Part shown: positions 36,189-44,470 of the stretch, piece by piece
Layout of the letters: every line of letters begins with the position of its first letter
Numbering within the stretch: the stretch's first letter is position 1
Assembly: GCF_030408775.1 (NCBI RefSeq)
Contig: NZ_CP047210.1
Span: 682,001 to 746,000, forward strand
From: Corynebacterium fournieri
GTDB lineage: Bacteria; Actinomycetota; Actinomycetes; Mycobacteriales; Mycobacteriaceae
Direction: 5' to 3'
Length of the DNA: 64,000 nucleotides
The notes under the pieces: model-generated
Database searches by the model: none
The model's input: the letters and a program-made list of their open reading frames with translations, nothing else
What the model was told of the DNA's origin: nothing
Translations under genes and position numbers: made by a program

Positions 36189-37262
36189 ATGAACCCGTTT
36201 GACGCATTCATCCAGGCGATGGCCGCAGAATCCATGGAGACACTGCGGCACTTCGACCTGCCCGTCGCGCTGGCCGCCGGCATCGCCCCGGACAAGGCAC
36301 ACGCGTGGGCACGGATGCAGGACGTCTACTACGGAAAAACGAAGTTCACCCGCAAACAAGCCCTCGCCGCACGAAAAGCCCGCGGATTCTCCCTCGACGA
36401 ACTCGGGCTGATCGAACGGCGTGTTGGCGGGGTGAAAGATGCCGGGGAGCGGTGGCGGCTGCGGCTAGAACTATTGGATGTCACCGGCGGGTACAAAGCC
36501 ATCGAGCGCGCCGCCCGCGAGCTCATCCCCCGCGAGGACAACGCACCGGCGAAGAAACAGGTCGCGTTCTCGCAACCGAACAACGGCCGGGCACGCATCA
36601 CCATCGACACCACCGACCGCAACGCCGCAGACTTAGAGCACCGCCTGCGCCAACACATCGACCCCGCGCTTCCGGCCGCAGCCCAGATGGAAGAGGAGTT
36701 CTGGCGCATCCTGGACGGCACAACCGGCGGGGTTGTCGCCGCCGCGCCGCGGCCGATTGTGATGGTGCCCATCGACGCGCACGCGCGCATCCTCGCAGGC
36801 GACGGTGACGACGTTGTGCTGACGCTGACTGACGGCACCACCATGACCGGGGCCGAGTACCTGGAGTATGAGTTCGGCGACGCATTGGAAGTCGCAGCGT
36901 TCCACCCGGAGCACGGCGCGGTCAACCTTTACGACACCGAGCGTTTCGCCAACCAGAAACAACGCGATCTGGCCTGCATGGTCTCGCCCGTGTGCGCGTT
37001 TCCGGGCTGCCGCCACGGCGCGCTAGGGTGCGAGATCCACCATGTGCACGCGTGGAAACACGGTGGGCTGACCAACATGAACAACCTGGTGCCGTTATGC
37101 CGCTATCACAACCGCATCAACGACGATGATCCCTGGCGGCGAAAACGCGGCCACATCACTATGATCCGCGGCGCGCCCTGGTGGATCTCACCCCGCGGAT
37201 ACCACATCAAAAACACCGACCGCGGAGCACTCGACCAACTTTTCGGACCACAAAACACCTAG
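36189..37262 (+). CDS. DUF222/HNH endonuclease domain protein (13E12-like)
   Basis: A 357-residue protein. The N-terminal two-thirds resemble the DUF222 helical domain; the C-terminus carries an HNH nuclease motif, CAFPGCRHGALGCEIHHVHAW, with NLVPLCRYHNR completing the zinc-finger-like core. Such genes are multicopy in corynebacteria and mycobacteria (13E12 repeats) and behave like selfish or recombinogenic units. It interrupts the pyroglutamate cluster between ycsI and the biotin carboxylase gene. No ribosome-binding site is strong. All HNH residues appear intact. Confidence 0.85.
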   Translation: MNPFDAFIQAMAAESMETLRHFDLPVALAAGIAPDKAHAWARMQDVYYGKTKFTRKQALAARKARGFSLDELGLIERRVGGVKDAGERWRLRLELLDVTGGYKAIERAARELIPREDNAPAKKQVAFSQPNNGRARITIDTTDRNAADLEHRLRQHIDPALPAAAQMEEEFWRILDGTTGGVVAAAPRPIVMVPIDAHARILAGDGDDVVLTLTDGTTMTGAEYLEYEFGDALEVAAFHPEHGAVNLYDTERFANQKQRDLACMVSPVCAFPGCRHGALGCEIHHVHAWKHGGLTNMNNLVPLCRYHNRINDDDPWRRKRGHITMIRGAPWWISPRGYHIKNTDRGALDQLFGPQNT

Positions 37263-37271
37263 CAACGCGAA

Positions 37272-37301
37272 ACGCCGCCGCCCAACAACGGACGACGGCG
37301 T
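37272..37301. terminator. Hairpin between convergent HNH and biotin carboxylase genes
   Basis: ACGCCG and CGGCGT form a 6-base-pair stem around an 18-base loop, without a T-run. It could end either transcript weakly. Confidence 0.35.
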
Positions 37302-37314
37302 AACACCCGCGAGC

Positions 37315-39060
37315 CTAGGAAATCGTCGCGATGGTGGCGTTTGCTTTGACGCGCTCGCCCTGCTGTGCGGCAAGCGAGATCTGCCCGTCGCGAGGTGCTT
37401 TGATCTGCGATTCCATCTTCATCGCCTCGACGGTCGCAATCGGGTCGCCCTTGGCAACGACGTCGCCGTCGGAAACGAGCCATTCCACGATCGTGGCTTC
37501 GTACTTCGACGTCACGGCGCCTGCTTCGTCGCCGGCCGGGCCAGCCGCTTCGGCCGGGGCCGTGGCCGCGCCGCCGCCGAGCATGGCGACGGGGAAGCCG
37601 ATGGTGTGCAGTCGGCCGTCGATTTCTACGACGACGTCGCGGCGCTCGTCGTAGATGTGCTCGATGTCGACGCCGTTGTGCTTCTGCGACGGCGAGTAGT
37701 TGTGATCCACCCAGTCCGTGTACACGTCGAGCGAGTCGCCGTTGATTTCGGGTGCTTCCACCATGTCGCGGTGGAACGGCAGCACGGTGCGCACGCCTTC
37801 GATCTCGAACTCGCTGAGTGCCTGCTTTGCGCGGCGCAGCGCGGTGTCGCGGTCGGGGCCCCAGATGATGAGTTTGCCCATGAGCGAGTCGTAGTACGGC
37901 GGGATCTGGCCGCCGGTGCGCACGCCGGTGTCGACACGGATGCCGGGACCAGTGGGCAGGTCGAGGCGGGTGACGGTGCCCGGCGAGGGCGCAAAGCCGT
38001 TGGTGACGTCTTCGGCGTTGAGGCGGAACTCAAACGCGTGGCCGCTTATCGACGGGTCGATTCCGTCGTGCCCGCCCTTTTCTTCGACGAAGGAGAGGGG
38101 CAGCCCGTCGGCGACGCGGAATTGCTCGGCGATGATATCCACGCCGGTGACGACCTCGGTGACAGGGTGCTCGACCTGGACGCGGGTGTTGACCTCCAGG
38201 AAGGAGACGGTGCCGTCTTCGGAGACGATGTATTCGACGGTGCCGGCGGACTGGTAGTTCGCCTTGCGGATGATTTCGCGTGCGCCTTCTTCGATGGCGC
38301 TGCGCTGTTCGTCGGTGAGGAACGGGGCGGGGGCTTCCTCGATGAGTTTTTGGAAGCGTCGCTGGGTGGAGCAGTCGCGGGTGCCAAGCACGGCGACGTT
38401 GCCGTGGGCGTCGGCAAGCACCTGCGCCTCCACGTGGCGTGGGTGGGTGAGGAACTTCTCCACGTAGCATTCGCCGCGGCCGAAGGCTTCTTTGGCTTCG
38501 CGGCCTGCGGAGGCGAAGCCTTCTTCGATGTCGGCTTCGTCGAAGACGACCTTCAGGCCGCGGCCGCCGCCGCCGAACGCCGCCTTGATTGCGATCGGCA
38601 TGCCGTGTTCGTCGGCGAAGTCGCGCGCTTCTTCCCAGGTGGACAGCGGCTCGCCGGTGCCGGGCGCGAGCGGGGCGTTGGCCTCGACCGCCAGGGCGCG
38701 GGCGGAGAGCTTGTCGCCGAGGAGCTCGATGGCTTCCGGTGACGGGCCGATCCAGGTCAGGCCGGCTTGCTCGACGGTGCGGGCGAAGTCCGCGTTTTCG
38801 GACAGGAAGCCGTAGCCAGGGTGGAGGCAGTCGGCGCCGGCGCGGTGGGCGATTTCGATGAGCGCCGGGATGTTCATGTAGGTCTCGGCGGAGGTTTTGC
38901 CTGGCAGCAGGTAGGCCTCGTCGGCGACCTGGGTGTGCAGGGCGCCGGTGTCGGGCTCGGAGTAGACGGCGATGGAGCGGATGCCCAGATCGCGTGCGGT
39001 GCGCGCGATGCGCACGGCGATTTCGCCGCGGTTGGCGATGAGTACGGCAGAAAGAGTCAT
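37315..39060 (-). CDS. Biotin carboxylase with fused biotin carboxyl carrier domain
   Basis: A 581-residue acyl-CoA-carboxylase alpha-subunit-like protein. Residues 1-450 form the biotin carboxylase (LIANRGEIAVRIARTARDLG, GGGGRGLKVV, EVNTRVQVEHPVTE); the last 75 residues form the carrier domain with EAMKMES, whose lysine takes biotin. It makes carboxybiotin from bicarbonate and ATP. It lies three bases after pxpBC in the same operon, so it may serve the pyroglutamate pathway or a linked carboxylation rather than fatty-acid synthesis. No carboxyltransferase gene is seen nearby. The main corynebacterial AccBC should lie elsewhere. Confidence 0.9.
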   Translation of the reverse strand: MTLSAVLIANRGEIAVRIARTARDLGIRSIAVYSEPDTGALHTQVADEAYLLPGKTSAETYMNIPALIEIAHRAGADCLHPGYGFLSENADFARTVEQAGLTWIGPSPEAIELLGDKLSARALAVEANAPLAPGTGEPLSTWEEARDFADEHGMPIAIKAAFGGGGRGLKVVFDEADIEEGFASAGREAKEAFGRGECYVEKFLTHPRHVEAQVLADAHGNVAVLGTRDCSTQRRFQKLIEEAPAPFLTDEQRSAIEEGAREIIRKANYQSAGTVEYIVSEDGTVSFLEVNTRVQVEHPVTEVVTGVDIIAEQFRVADGLPLSFVEEKGGHDGIDPSISGHAFEFRLNAEDVTNGFAPSPGTVTRLDLPTGPGIRVDTGVRTGGQIPPYYDSLMGKLIIWGPDRDTALRRAKQALSEFEIEGVRTVLPFHRDMVEAPEINGDSLDVYTDWVDHNYSPSQKHNGVDIEHIYDERRDVVVEIDGRLHTIGFPVAMLGGGAATAPAEAAGPAGDEAGAVTSKYEATIVEWLVSDGDVVAKGDPIATVEAMKMESQIKAPRDGQISLAAQQGERVKANATIATIS

Positions 39061-39062
39061 GC

Positions 39063-40616
39063 TTAACCTTCCAGGGTGTAGCGCTCGAAGCGGAGTTTTC
39101 CGCCGGGCGGGAGTTGTGCGGCGATGTCGACGTCTTCATTGATCACGGTCGCGATGACAGGGTAGCCACCGGTCACGGCGTGGTCGCGCAGGAACAGCAC
39201 GGGTTGGCCGGACGGGGGAACCTGCACGGAGCCTGCGACCATGCCCTCGCTGGGCAGCTCGCCGTCGCGCGAGCGGGACAGCGGCGCGTCGGATTCGAGG
39301 CGCAGCCCGACGCGGTTGGAGTCGCCGGTGACGGTGAATTCGGTGTTGAAGAAGCGCTCGACGGCTTCGTCGGTGAACCAGTCGTCGCGGGGGCCGAGTA
39401 CGCAGCGCACGACGCCGACGACATCGGCGCCGTCGCGTTCGACGCGCAGCGGGTTCGACAGCAGTGAGTTGGCGGACTGCGGCGGGGTCAGCGACATCGC
39501 GATGGTGTCGCCGGCGGCGAGCGGTTTGGGGCCGAGGCCGGAGAGCATGTCGGTGGCGGCCGAGTCGAGCTCGGTGTCGGCGATGAGCCCGCCGCGTACC
39601 GCGACGTAGGTGCGGAAGCCGAGGCGCGACGGGGCGACCACGACTTCTGCTCCGGCTGGCACGATCGTCGGGGTGGCCAGCGGCGCGGGGCGACCGCCGA
39701 CGGTGACCTCAGCGTCAGCGCCGGTGACGCAGATGACAGTCTCGGCCAGGGCGGACAGGCGCAGTCCGCCGACGTTTTCCAGCAGGGTGGCGTTGCGCTT
39801 GTTGCCGACTGCGGCGTTGGCGGTGCGGGCGGAGGCTCGGTCGGAGGACCCGGACGTGGTCACACCCAGGTTGCCGTTGCCTTGGCGGCCGAGGTCTTGG
39901 TACAGCGTCTGCAGACCGGCGTCGTCGAGGGTGAACACCGGCCGGCGCGGCGGGGTTGCCAGGTGCTTGCGCGCGGTTTCGGAGTCGTCCGGCAGCGCGT
40001 CGACGGCGCGGTAGTGCACGCGGTCGCCGGGGGCGACGAGCGCGGGCGGGGTGGCGGTGGAGTCCCACATGGGCGTGTGCGTGGTGCCGATGAGCTGCCA
40101 GCCGCCGGGCGAGGTGCGCGGGTAGACGGCGGAGAATTCGCCGGCCAGCGCCACCGCGCCTGCGGGGACGGCGGTGCGCGGCGAGTCGCGGCGCGGGATC
40201 TCGAGTGCGCGCGAGGCGTCTTCGGGTACGCAGTAGGTGAATCCGGGTGCGAAGCCGCCGAACGCTGCGACCCAGGTGGTGGAGGTGTGCCAGTCGATCA
40301 GCTTGTCTGCGTTCATGCCGAGCGTTGTCGCAAGCGCGTCGATGTCTTCGCCGTCGTAGCGCACGTCGATGTTGATGTCGCGCGGGGTGCCCATGTCGGC
40401 GGTGTCGGGCGAGTAGCCGGCCAGCACGTCGACGGCTTTTGTGGTCGCGGTGGGTGAGTCGAAGGTCACCAGCACGGTGCGTGCGGCGGCGACGACGTCG
40501 GTTTGGTGGTCCAGCGGCGTGGCGGTGAGCGCCGCGTAGAAGTCCATGACTGTTTTCAGGTCCGGCAGGTCCACGATCAGTGCGCGGGTGCCGACCCGTT
40601 TGACGGCGTAGCTCAC
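39063..40616 (-). CDS. pxpBC: 5-oxoprolinase subunits PxpB-PxpC fused (KipI-KipA)
   Basis: A 517-residue fusion. Residues 1-220 match PxpB/KipI (ALIVDLPDLKTVMDFY near the start; AFGGFAPGFTYCVPED and RTSPGGWQLIGTT near the end). Residues about 235-517 match PxpC/KipA (TSGSSDRASARTANAAVGN, then FLRDHAVTGGYPVIATV). With PxpA these form the ATP-dependent prokaryotic 5-oxoprolinase, which opens pyroglutamate to glutamate. The same domains occur in allophanate and urea-carboxylase enzymes, but adjacency to pxpA decides. The GTG start overlaps the pxpA stop by four bases. Confidence 0.93.
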   Translation of the reverse strand: MSYAVKRVGTRALIVDLPDLKTVMDFYAALTATPLDHQTDVVAAARTVLVTFDSPTATTKAVDVLAGYSPDTADMGTPRDINIDVRYDGEDIDALATTLGMNADKLIDWHTSTTWVAAFGGFAPGFTYCVPEDASRALEIPRRDSPRTAVPAGAVALAGEFSAVYPRTSPGGWQLIGTTHTPMWDSTATPPALVAPGDRVHYRAVDALPDDSETARKHLATPPRRPVFTLDDAGLQTLYQDLGRQGNGNLGVTTSGSSDRASARTANAAVGNKRNATLLENVGGLRLSALAETVICVTGADAEVTVGGRPAPLATPTIVPAGAEVVVAPSRLGFRTYVAVRGGLIADTELDSAATDMLSGLGPKPLAAGDTIAMSLTPPQSANSLLSNPLRVERDGADVVGVVRCVLGPRDDWFTDEAVERFFNTEFTVTGDSNRVGLRLESDAPLSRSRDGELPSEGMVAGSVQVPPSGQPVLFLRDHAVTGGYPVIATVINEDVDIAAQLPPGGKLRFERYTLEG

Positions 40617-41368
40617 AGGACGGCCTCGATGCGGATGCCTTCGTCGTGAAGCTTGCGCACGACGCTGCGGGTCAGTTCGACGGAGCCGGGGGAGTCGCCG
40701 TGGACGCAGACGGACTCCGCCTGAACTTCGACCTCGGAGCCGTCGATGGCGGTCACGGAGCCGGTGGAGGCGACTTGGAGCACTCGCTTGGCAACGTCCT
40801 CCGGGTCGTGCAGCACCGCCCCGGGTTCGCGGCGCGACACGAGCGTGCCGTCGGGGTTGTAGCCGCGGTCGGCGAAAGCTTCGCGGATGACGCGCAAGCC
40901 GGCCTTCTCCGCGATGTCGACGGCCACCCCGCCGGGCAGGAGCATGACGGCGAGATCCGGGCTGAACGCTTTGATGCCGTCGATGACGGCCTTGGCGTGC
41001 GCCTCGTGGTGGACGATGGTGTTGTACAGCGCGCCGTGCGGCTTGACGTAGCGCACCTGCATGCCATGCACGCGGGCGAGTGCGTCGAGGGCGCCGATTT
41101 GGTAGAGCGTTTCGTCCGCCAGCTCGCCCGGGGCGTAGTCGATGAAGCGGCGGCCGAAGCCTGCCGGGTCGTTGTAGGCCACGTGCGCGCCGAGGGTGAC
41201 CCCGTGGGCTGCGGCATTGCTTAAGGTGCCGGCGATGGAGTGTGGATCACCTGCGTGGAAGCCGGTGGCGACGTTTGCGCTGGAGACCATTTCCAGCATG
41301 GCTGCGTCGTCAGCGACCGGGTTTCCCGCGGTGGTTTCGCCGAGGTCGGCGTTGAGGTCGATGTGCAT
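40613..41368 (-). CDS. pxpA: 5-oxoprolinase subunit PxpA (LamB/YcsF family)
   Basis: A 251-residue protein of the LamB/YcsF family. IDLNADLGETTAGN at the start, SSANVATGFHAGDP, GVTLGAHVAYNDPAGFGRR, KPHGALYNT and EAFADRGYNPDGTLVSR are all family motifs. It is the third 5-oxoprolinase subunit. The ATG at 41368 begins the standard family start; the open frame further upstream is not conserved. It is preceded by the GntR gene in the same direction, with only 47 bases between them. Confidence 0.95.
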   Translation of the reverse strand: MHIDLNADLGETTAGNPVADDAAMLEMVSSANVATGFHAGDPHSIAGTLSNAAAHGVTLGAHVAYNDPAGFGRRFIDYAPGELADETLYQIGALDALARVHGMQVRYVKPHGALYNTIVHHEAHAKAVIDGIKAFSPDLAVMLLPGGVAVDIAEKAGLRVIREAFADRGYNPDGTLVSRREPGAVLHDPEDVAKRVLQVASTGSVTAIDGSEVEVQAESVCVHGDSPGSVELTRSVVRKLHDEGIRIEAVL

Positions 41369-41394
41369 GGCCCTAGTTATACAGCCCGGCACAT

Positions 41395-41406
41395 GTGACC
41401 TGTCAC
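41395..41406. promoter_or_regulatory. Palindrome between gntR and pxpA
   Basis: GTGAC-CT-GTCAC is a perfect 12-base palindrome 27 bases upstream of the pxpA start. It could be an operator; it does not match the spacing of a CRP/GlxR site. Confidence 0.35.
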
Positions 41407-41415
41407 TCAAGGGGG

Positions 41416-42081
41416 CTAGACGGCGCCGTTGTTGATCTTCTCGATCATCTCGATGATCGCTGCTGCCTGCTCCATGAGCTGCACCTGTAGGTAGTCGGAG
41501 GCGGCTTGGCGGTCGCCGGACTTGACCAGTTCCACGACGTGCTCATTGGCTTCGATGAAGCGGCGGTTGAACGCGGGGTCGCGCTCGAGGATGGGCAGAG
41601 TGGCCAGGCGGAGGAAGGCGTCAAGCTGGTCCATCGTGTCGCCCAGCGTTTTCGAGCCCATGGCAGCGAGCACGACGTGGTGGAAAGCTTGGTTGACGGC
41701 GATGAGCAGGTCGTCGTCTTCTTCTTCGATGGCCACGCGCGCTTCTTTGTTCAGCTCGTCCAGGCGCTCGACATCCAGGTCGGGGCCCCACAGCAGGGCG
41801 GCGGGTTCGATGGCGGCACGGGCACGGAAGGTGTCGGTGACGAACTCTGGCGACGGCGTGGTCAGGAAGACGCCGCGGTTCGGGATGCGTTCGCACAGGC
41901 CCTCGGAGGTCAGCATCGCAAACGCTTCGCGCAACGTGTTGCGGGAGACCCCGAAACGCTCGGCGAGGGCGACCTCGTTGAGCTTCTGCCCCGGGGCGAA
42001 TTCGCCACGTGAGATCGCTCGGCGGATCTCGGCGGAAACGTTGTGTGCAAGCATGGCATCCGTGTTGAAATCAGTTGCCAC
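41416..42081 (-). CDS. GntR-family regulator, FadR/FCD subfamily
   Basis: A 221-residue regulator: an N-terminal winged helix (about residues 12-78, with LNEVALAERFGVSRNTLREAFAML) and a helical FCD ligand-binding domain whose metal-site histidines include the one in NQAFHHVVLAAMG. It starts the operon that continues with pxpA, pxpBC and biotin carboxylase, so it probably senses a pyroglutamate-related acid and controls this operon and perhaps ycsG-ycsI. A FadR-type operator lies 63 bases upstream of its start. The start is GTG at 42081; an ATG at 42054 is possible. Confidence 0.9.
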   Translation of the reverse strand: MATDFNTDAMLAHNVSAEIRRAISRGEFAPGQKLNEVALAERFGVSRNTLREAFAMLTSEGLCERIPNRGVFLTTPSPEFVTDTFRARAAIEPAALLWGPDLDVERLDELNKEARVAIEEEDDDLLIAVNQAFHHVVLAAMGSKTLGDTMDQLDAFLRLATLPILERDPAFNRRFIEANEHVVELVKSGDRQAASDYLQVQLMEQAAAIIEMIEKINNGAV

Positions 42082-42143
42082 TTACCGCGTTTTTGCAGGT
42101 CGGTGGCCGTATTAAATAGAACTATGGAGAGTATAACTCATTT

Positions 42144-42156
42144 ATTGTTCAACAAT
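42144..42156. promoter_or_regulatory. GntR/FCD operator candidate
   Basis: ATTGTT-C-AACAAT is a perfect 13-base palindrome that contains TTGTTCAACAA, an exact fit to the FadR-subfamily pattern TnGTnnnACnA. It lies between gntR and ppk2 in an AT-rich stretch and is probably the site for autoregulation. Confidence 0.65.
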
Positions 42157-42241
42157 GTAGCCCCTAACCCATGTTGATCTACCTTTTCAGGTTAGCGGAC
42201 GTTTTTAGTGCTCACAGGGGGTCGCGGGTACGGTTGCACCT

Positions 42242-43090
42242 ATGAGCCACGACAACAAACCGCCGAAACTGTCCAAGAAGGCATACGAGAAGGAGCTGCT
42301 GCGTCTGCAGGCCGAGCTCGTTGCCATGCAGCAGTGGGTAGTCGAAAACGGCGAGCGCATCGTCATCATCATGGAGGGCCGCGACGCAGCCGGCAAGGGC
42401 TCCGCGATCAAGCGCATCACCCAGTACATGAACCCGCGCACCTGTCGCATCGAGGCGCTGCCCAAGCCCACCGACCGGGAGCAGGGGCAGTGGTACTTCC
42501 AGCGCTACGTGGAAAAACTGCCCACCGCCGGCGAGATCGTCATCTTCGACCGCTCCTGGTATAACCGCGCCGGTGTTGAGCGAGTGATGGGCTTCGCCTC
42601 CTCCCAGGAGTACCGCCGCTTCCTCCACCAGGCCCCGATTTTCGAGCGTCTGCTCGTCGAAGACGGCATCATGCTGCGCAAGTACTGGTTCTCCGTGTCC
42701 GATGAGGAGCAGTACAAGCGCTTCAAGTCGCGCCGCAACGACCCCCTGCGCCAGTGGAAGTTGTCGCCGATGGACTTGGAGTCCATCACCAAGTGGGAGG
42801 AGTACTCCCGGGCCAAGGACGAGATGTTCGTTCACACCGATATCCCGTCGGCGCCGTGGTACACCGTGGAAAGCGAGGACAAGAAGCGCTCCCGCATCAA
42901 CGTCATCTCGCACCTGCTGTCGACGATTCCCTACGAGCACATCACCCCGGATCTGCCGGAGATTCCGGAGCGGCCTGAAATCACGGACTACGAGCGCCCG
43001 CCCCGTGACGAGTTCCGCTACGTCCCCGACGTCGCCGCCAACCTCGAGCGCGGCAAAGGCAAGGACAAGAAGAAGAAAAAGAAGAAGTAG
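42242..43090 (+). CDS. ppk2: Polyphosphate kinase 2
   Basis: A 282-residue PPK2 family enzyme. The P-loop EGRDAAGKGS is near residue 45, RSWYNRAGVERVMGF follows, and the lid region contains YSRAKDEMFVHTD. It transfers phosphate between polyphosphate and nucleotides, as in the two PPK2 proteins of C. glutamicum. The protein ends in KGKDKKKKKKK, a pure lysine run not needed for catalysis. The gene diverges from gntR and converges on mpg, ending at the base before it. Confidence 0.95.
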   Translation: MSHDNKPPKLSKKAYEKELLRLQAELVAMQQWVVENGERIVIIMEGRDAAGKGSAIKRITQYMNPRTCRIEALPKPTDREQGQWYFQRYVEKLPTAGEIVIFDRSWYNRAGVERVMGFASSQEYRRFLHQAPIFERLLVEDGIMLRKYWFSVSDEEQYKRFKSRRNDPLRQWKLSPMDLESITKWEEYSRAKDEMFVHTDIPSAPWYTVESEDKKRSRINVISHLLSTIPYEHITPDLPEIPERPEITDYERPPRDEFRYVPDVAANLERGKGKDKKKKKKK

Positions 43091-43657
43091 CTAGCGCTTC
43101 TTCGGGTATCCCCGCGGCGTAGACACCGTGGCGTCACGGGGGATCCAAAACCGCCACGGCGCCTGCGCGTTTTTGGAGATGCCGATGCGCGGGCCGGCCA
43201 CCCACTCGGGCTCGCTTTCGCGCATGGTCAACTGCGCCGGCGCGCCGTTGTCGCCGAGTGACAGCCCGAGCGCCTGGCCCAAGTTGCCCGGCCCGCGAGC
43301 GAGGTTGGCAAACGGGATGTGCGCCCGGTCCGGGCGCTGCCGCCGCTTACGCGCCAGTTCTTCCCCTTCAACGACTTCGCCGCCGCGCATGAGGCAGCCC
43401 TGCCCCTGCCCTTCGGGCGCGCACACGATGTTGCCGTTGTGGTGGATGCCGTAGGAGCAGTACACGTAAAGCCTGCCGGGCGGGCCGAACATCGCGGCGT
43501 TGCGTGCGGTCTTGCCGCGGTAGGTGTGCGCCGCCGGGTCGCTGGCGCCGAGGTAGGCCTCCACCTCGGTTAGTCGGATGCTCACGCCGTTGTGCGTGAT
43601 CACGCAGCCCAGAAGCTGTGGGGCGACGAGATCGGCAGGTTGTGCGAAATCGATCAT
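43091..43657 (-). CDS. mpg: 3-methyladenine DNA glycosylase, AAG/Mpg family
   Basis: A 188-residue glycosylase of the mammalian AAG family. TEVEAYLGASDPAAHTYRGKTARNAAMF includes the base-flipping and catalytic region, and CSYGIHHNGNIVC and ARGPGNLGQALGL are further family motifs. It excises alkylated purines and hypoxanthine. The ATG at 43657 overlaps the HAD gene stop by four bases (ATGA), which decides the start over an upstream GTG. It is unrelated in sequence to the Tag enzyme at 13779. Confidence 0.92.
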   Translation of the reverse strand: MIDFAQPADLVAPQLLGCVITHNGVSIRLTEVEAYLGASDPAAHTYRGKTARNAAMFGPPGRLYVYCSYGIHHNGNIVCAPEGQGQGCLMRGGEVVEGEELARKRRQRPDRAHIPFANLARGPGNLGQALGLSLGDNGAPAQLTMRESEPEWVAGPRIGISKNAQAPWRFWIPRDATVSTPRGYPKKR

Positions 43658-44430
43658 GAAAGCCACACGGCGAGCTTGTCCACGGCGGCACCTTCCGCAT
43701 TCGTGCCCACCACCTCATCAGCCACGGCCTTGAGGTCGTCGTGCGCGTTGCCCATCGCCACTGCGATGCCGGCGGCGCGTAGCATGCCCAGGTCGTTGAG
43801 GTAGTCGCCGAACGCCGCGGTGTGTGACAGCGGGATGTCCAGCGCGCCTGCGAGCTCGCGCAGCGCCACCCCTTTGTCCGCCTCGGGGTGCATCAGGTCC
43901 AGCCAGTGCTTCCCGGAGACCACCGCGCGCAGTTCCGGCACCACATCCTGCACCCACGCAAGCGCGTCGCGTTCGGCGTCCGACTCGATGTAGAGGGCGA
44001 TTTTGACGGTGGGGGCCGAAGGCGCGTCGACAAGCGTGGTGCGCGAGGCGTAATACTTGTCCACCTCTGCGTCCACCTCGGGCGGCAGGGCAGTGGTGGC
44101 GGCGACGTCAGGGGTGCACACTACGGCGTGGGCGGCGAACGGCGCACTCGGCAGTGCGGCCAGCAGCCGGGCGACCGGAGCAGCGGGCAAGGCGGTGGTG
44201 GAAACGACGCGCCCGCCGTGGGCGACCACCGCGCCGTTTTCGGCGATGAACGTGGAGCAGTCCGGGAACATCTCCTGCAGCGTGGCCAGCTGGCGCCCGG
44301 AGGCAGGCGCGAGCACCACGCCCTTGTTGCGGGCAGCGTCCAGCAAGGGCCAAAACGCTTCCGGTACTTGGCCGGATGAGTCCAGTAGCGTGCCGTCCAT
44401 GTCCAGCGCGATCAACCGTGGTGTCTGCAT
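43654..44430 (-). CDS. HAD-superfamily (Cof-type) phosphatase
   Basis: A 258-residue phosphatase. Motif I is LIALDMDGTLLDS with the nucleophilic Asp, the SGR motif is PASGRQLATL, and motif IV is FGDYLNDLGML. The cap is of the Cof/IIB type. These enzymes dephosphorylate sugar phosphates or other small metabolites; the specific substrate is unknown. The gene is co-transcribed with mpg and diverges from the enoyl-CoA hydratase-like gene. Confidence 0.9.
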   Translation of the reverse strand: MQTPRLIALDMDGTLLDSSGQVPEAFWPLLDAARNKGVVLAPASGRQLATLQEMFPDCSTFIAENGAVVAHGGRVVSTTALPAAPVARLLAALPSAPFAAHAVVCTPDVAATTALPPEVDAEVDKYYASRTTLVDAPSAPTVKIALYIESDAERDALAWVQDVVPELRAVVSGKHWLDLMHPEADKGVALRELAGALDIPLSHTAAFGDYLNDLGMLRAAGIAVAMGNAHDDLKAVADEVVGTNAEGAAVDKLAVWLS

Positions 44431-44470
44431 TGTCCCCACAGTACCTTCTGTGATGTGGAACACTGGTGAC

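Noticed and set aside
41391-41406. A CRP/GlxR site
   Set aside because: TGTGA and TCACT are separated by four bases instead of six; kept only as an unassigned palindrome.
42155-42200. A DtxR iron box (CCTAACCC and AGGTTAGC half-sites)
   Set aside because: The half-sites are too far apart and do not form the 19-base palindrome.
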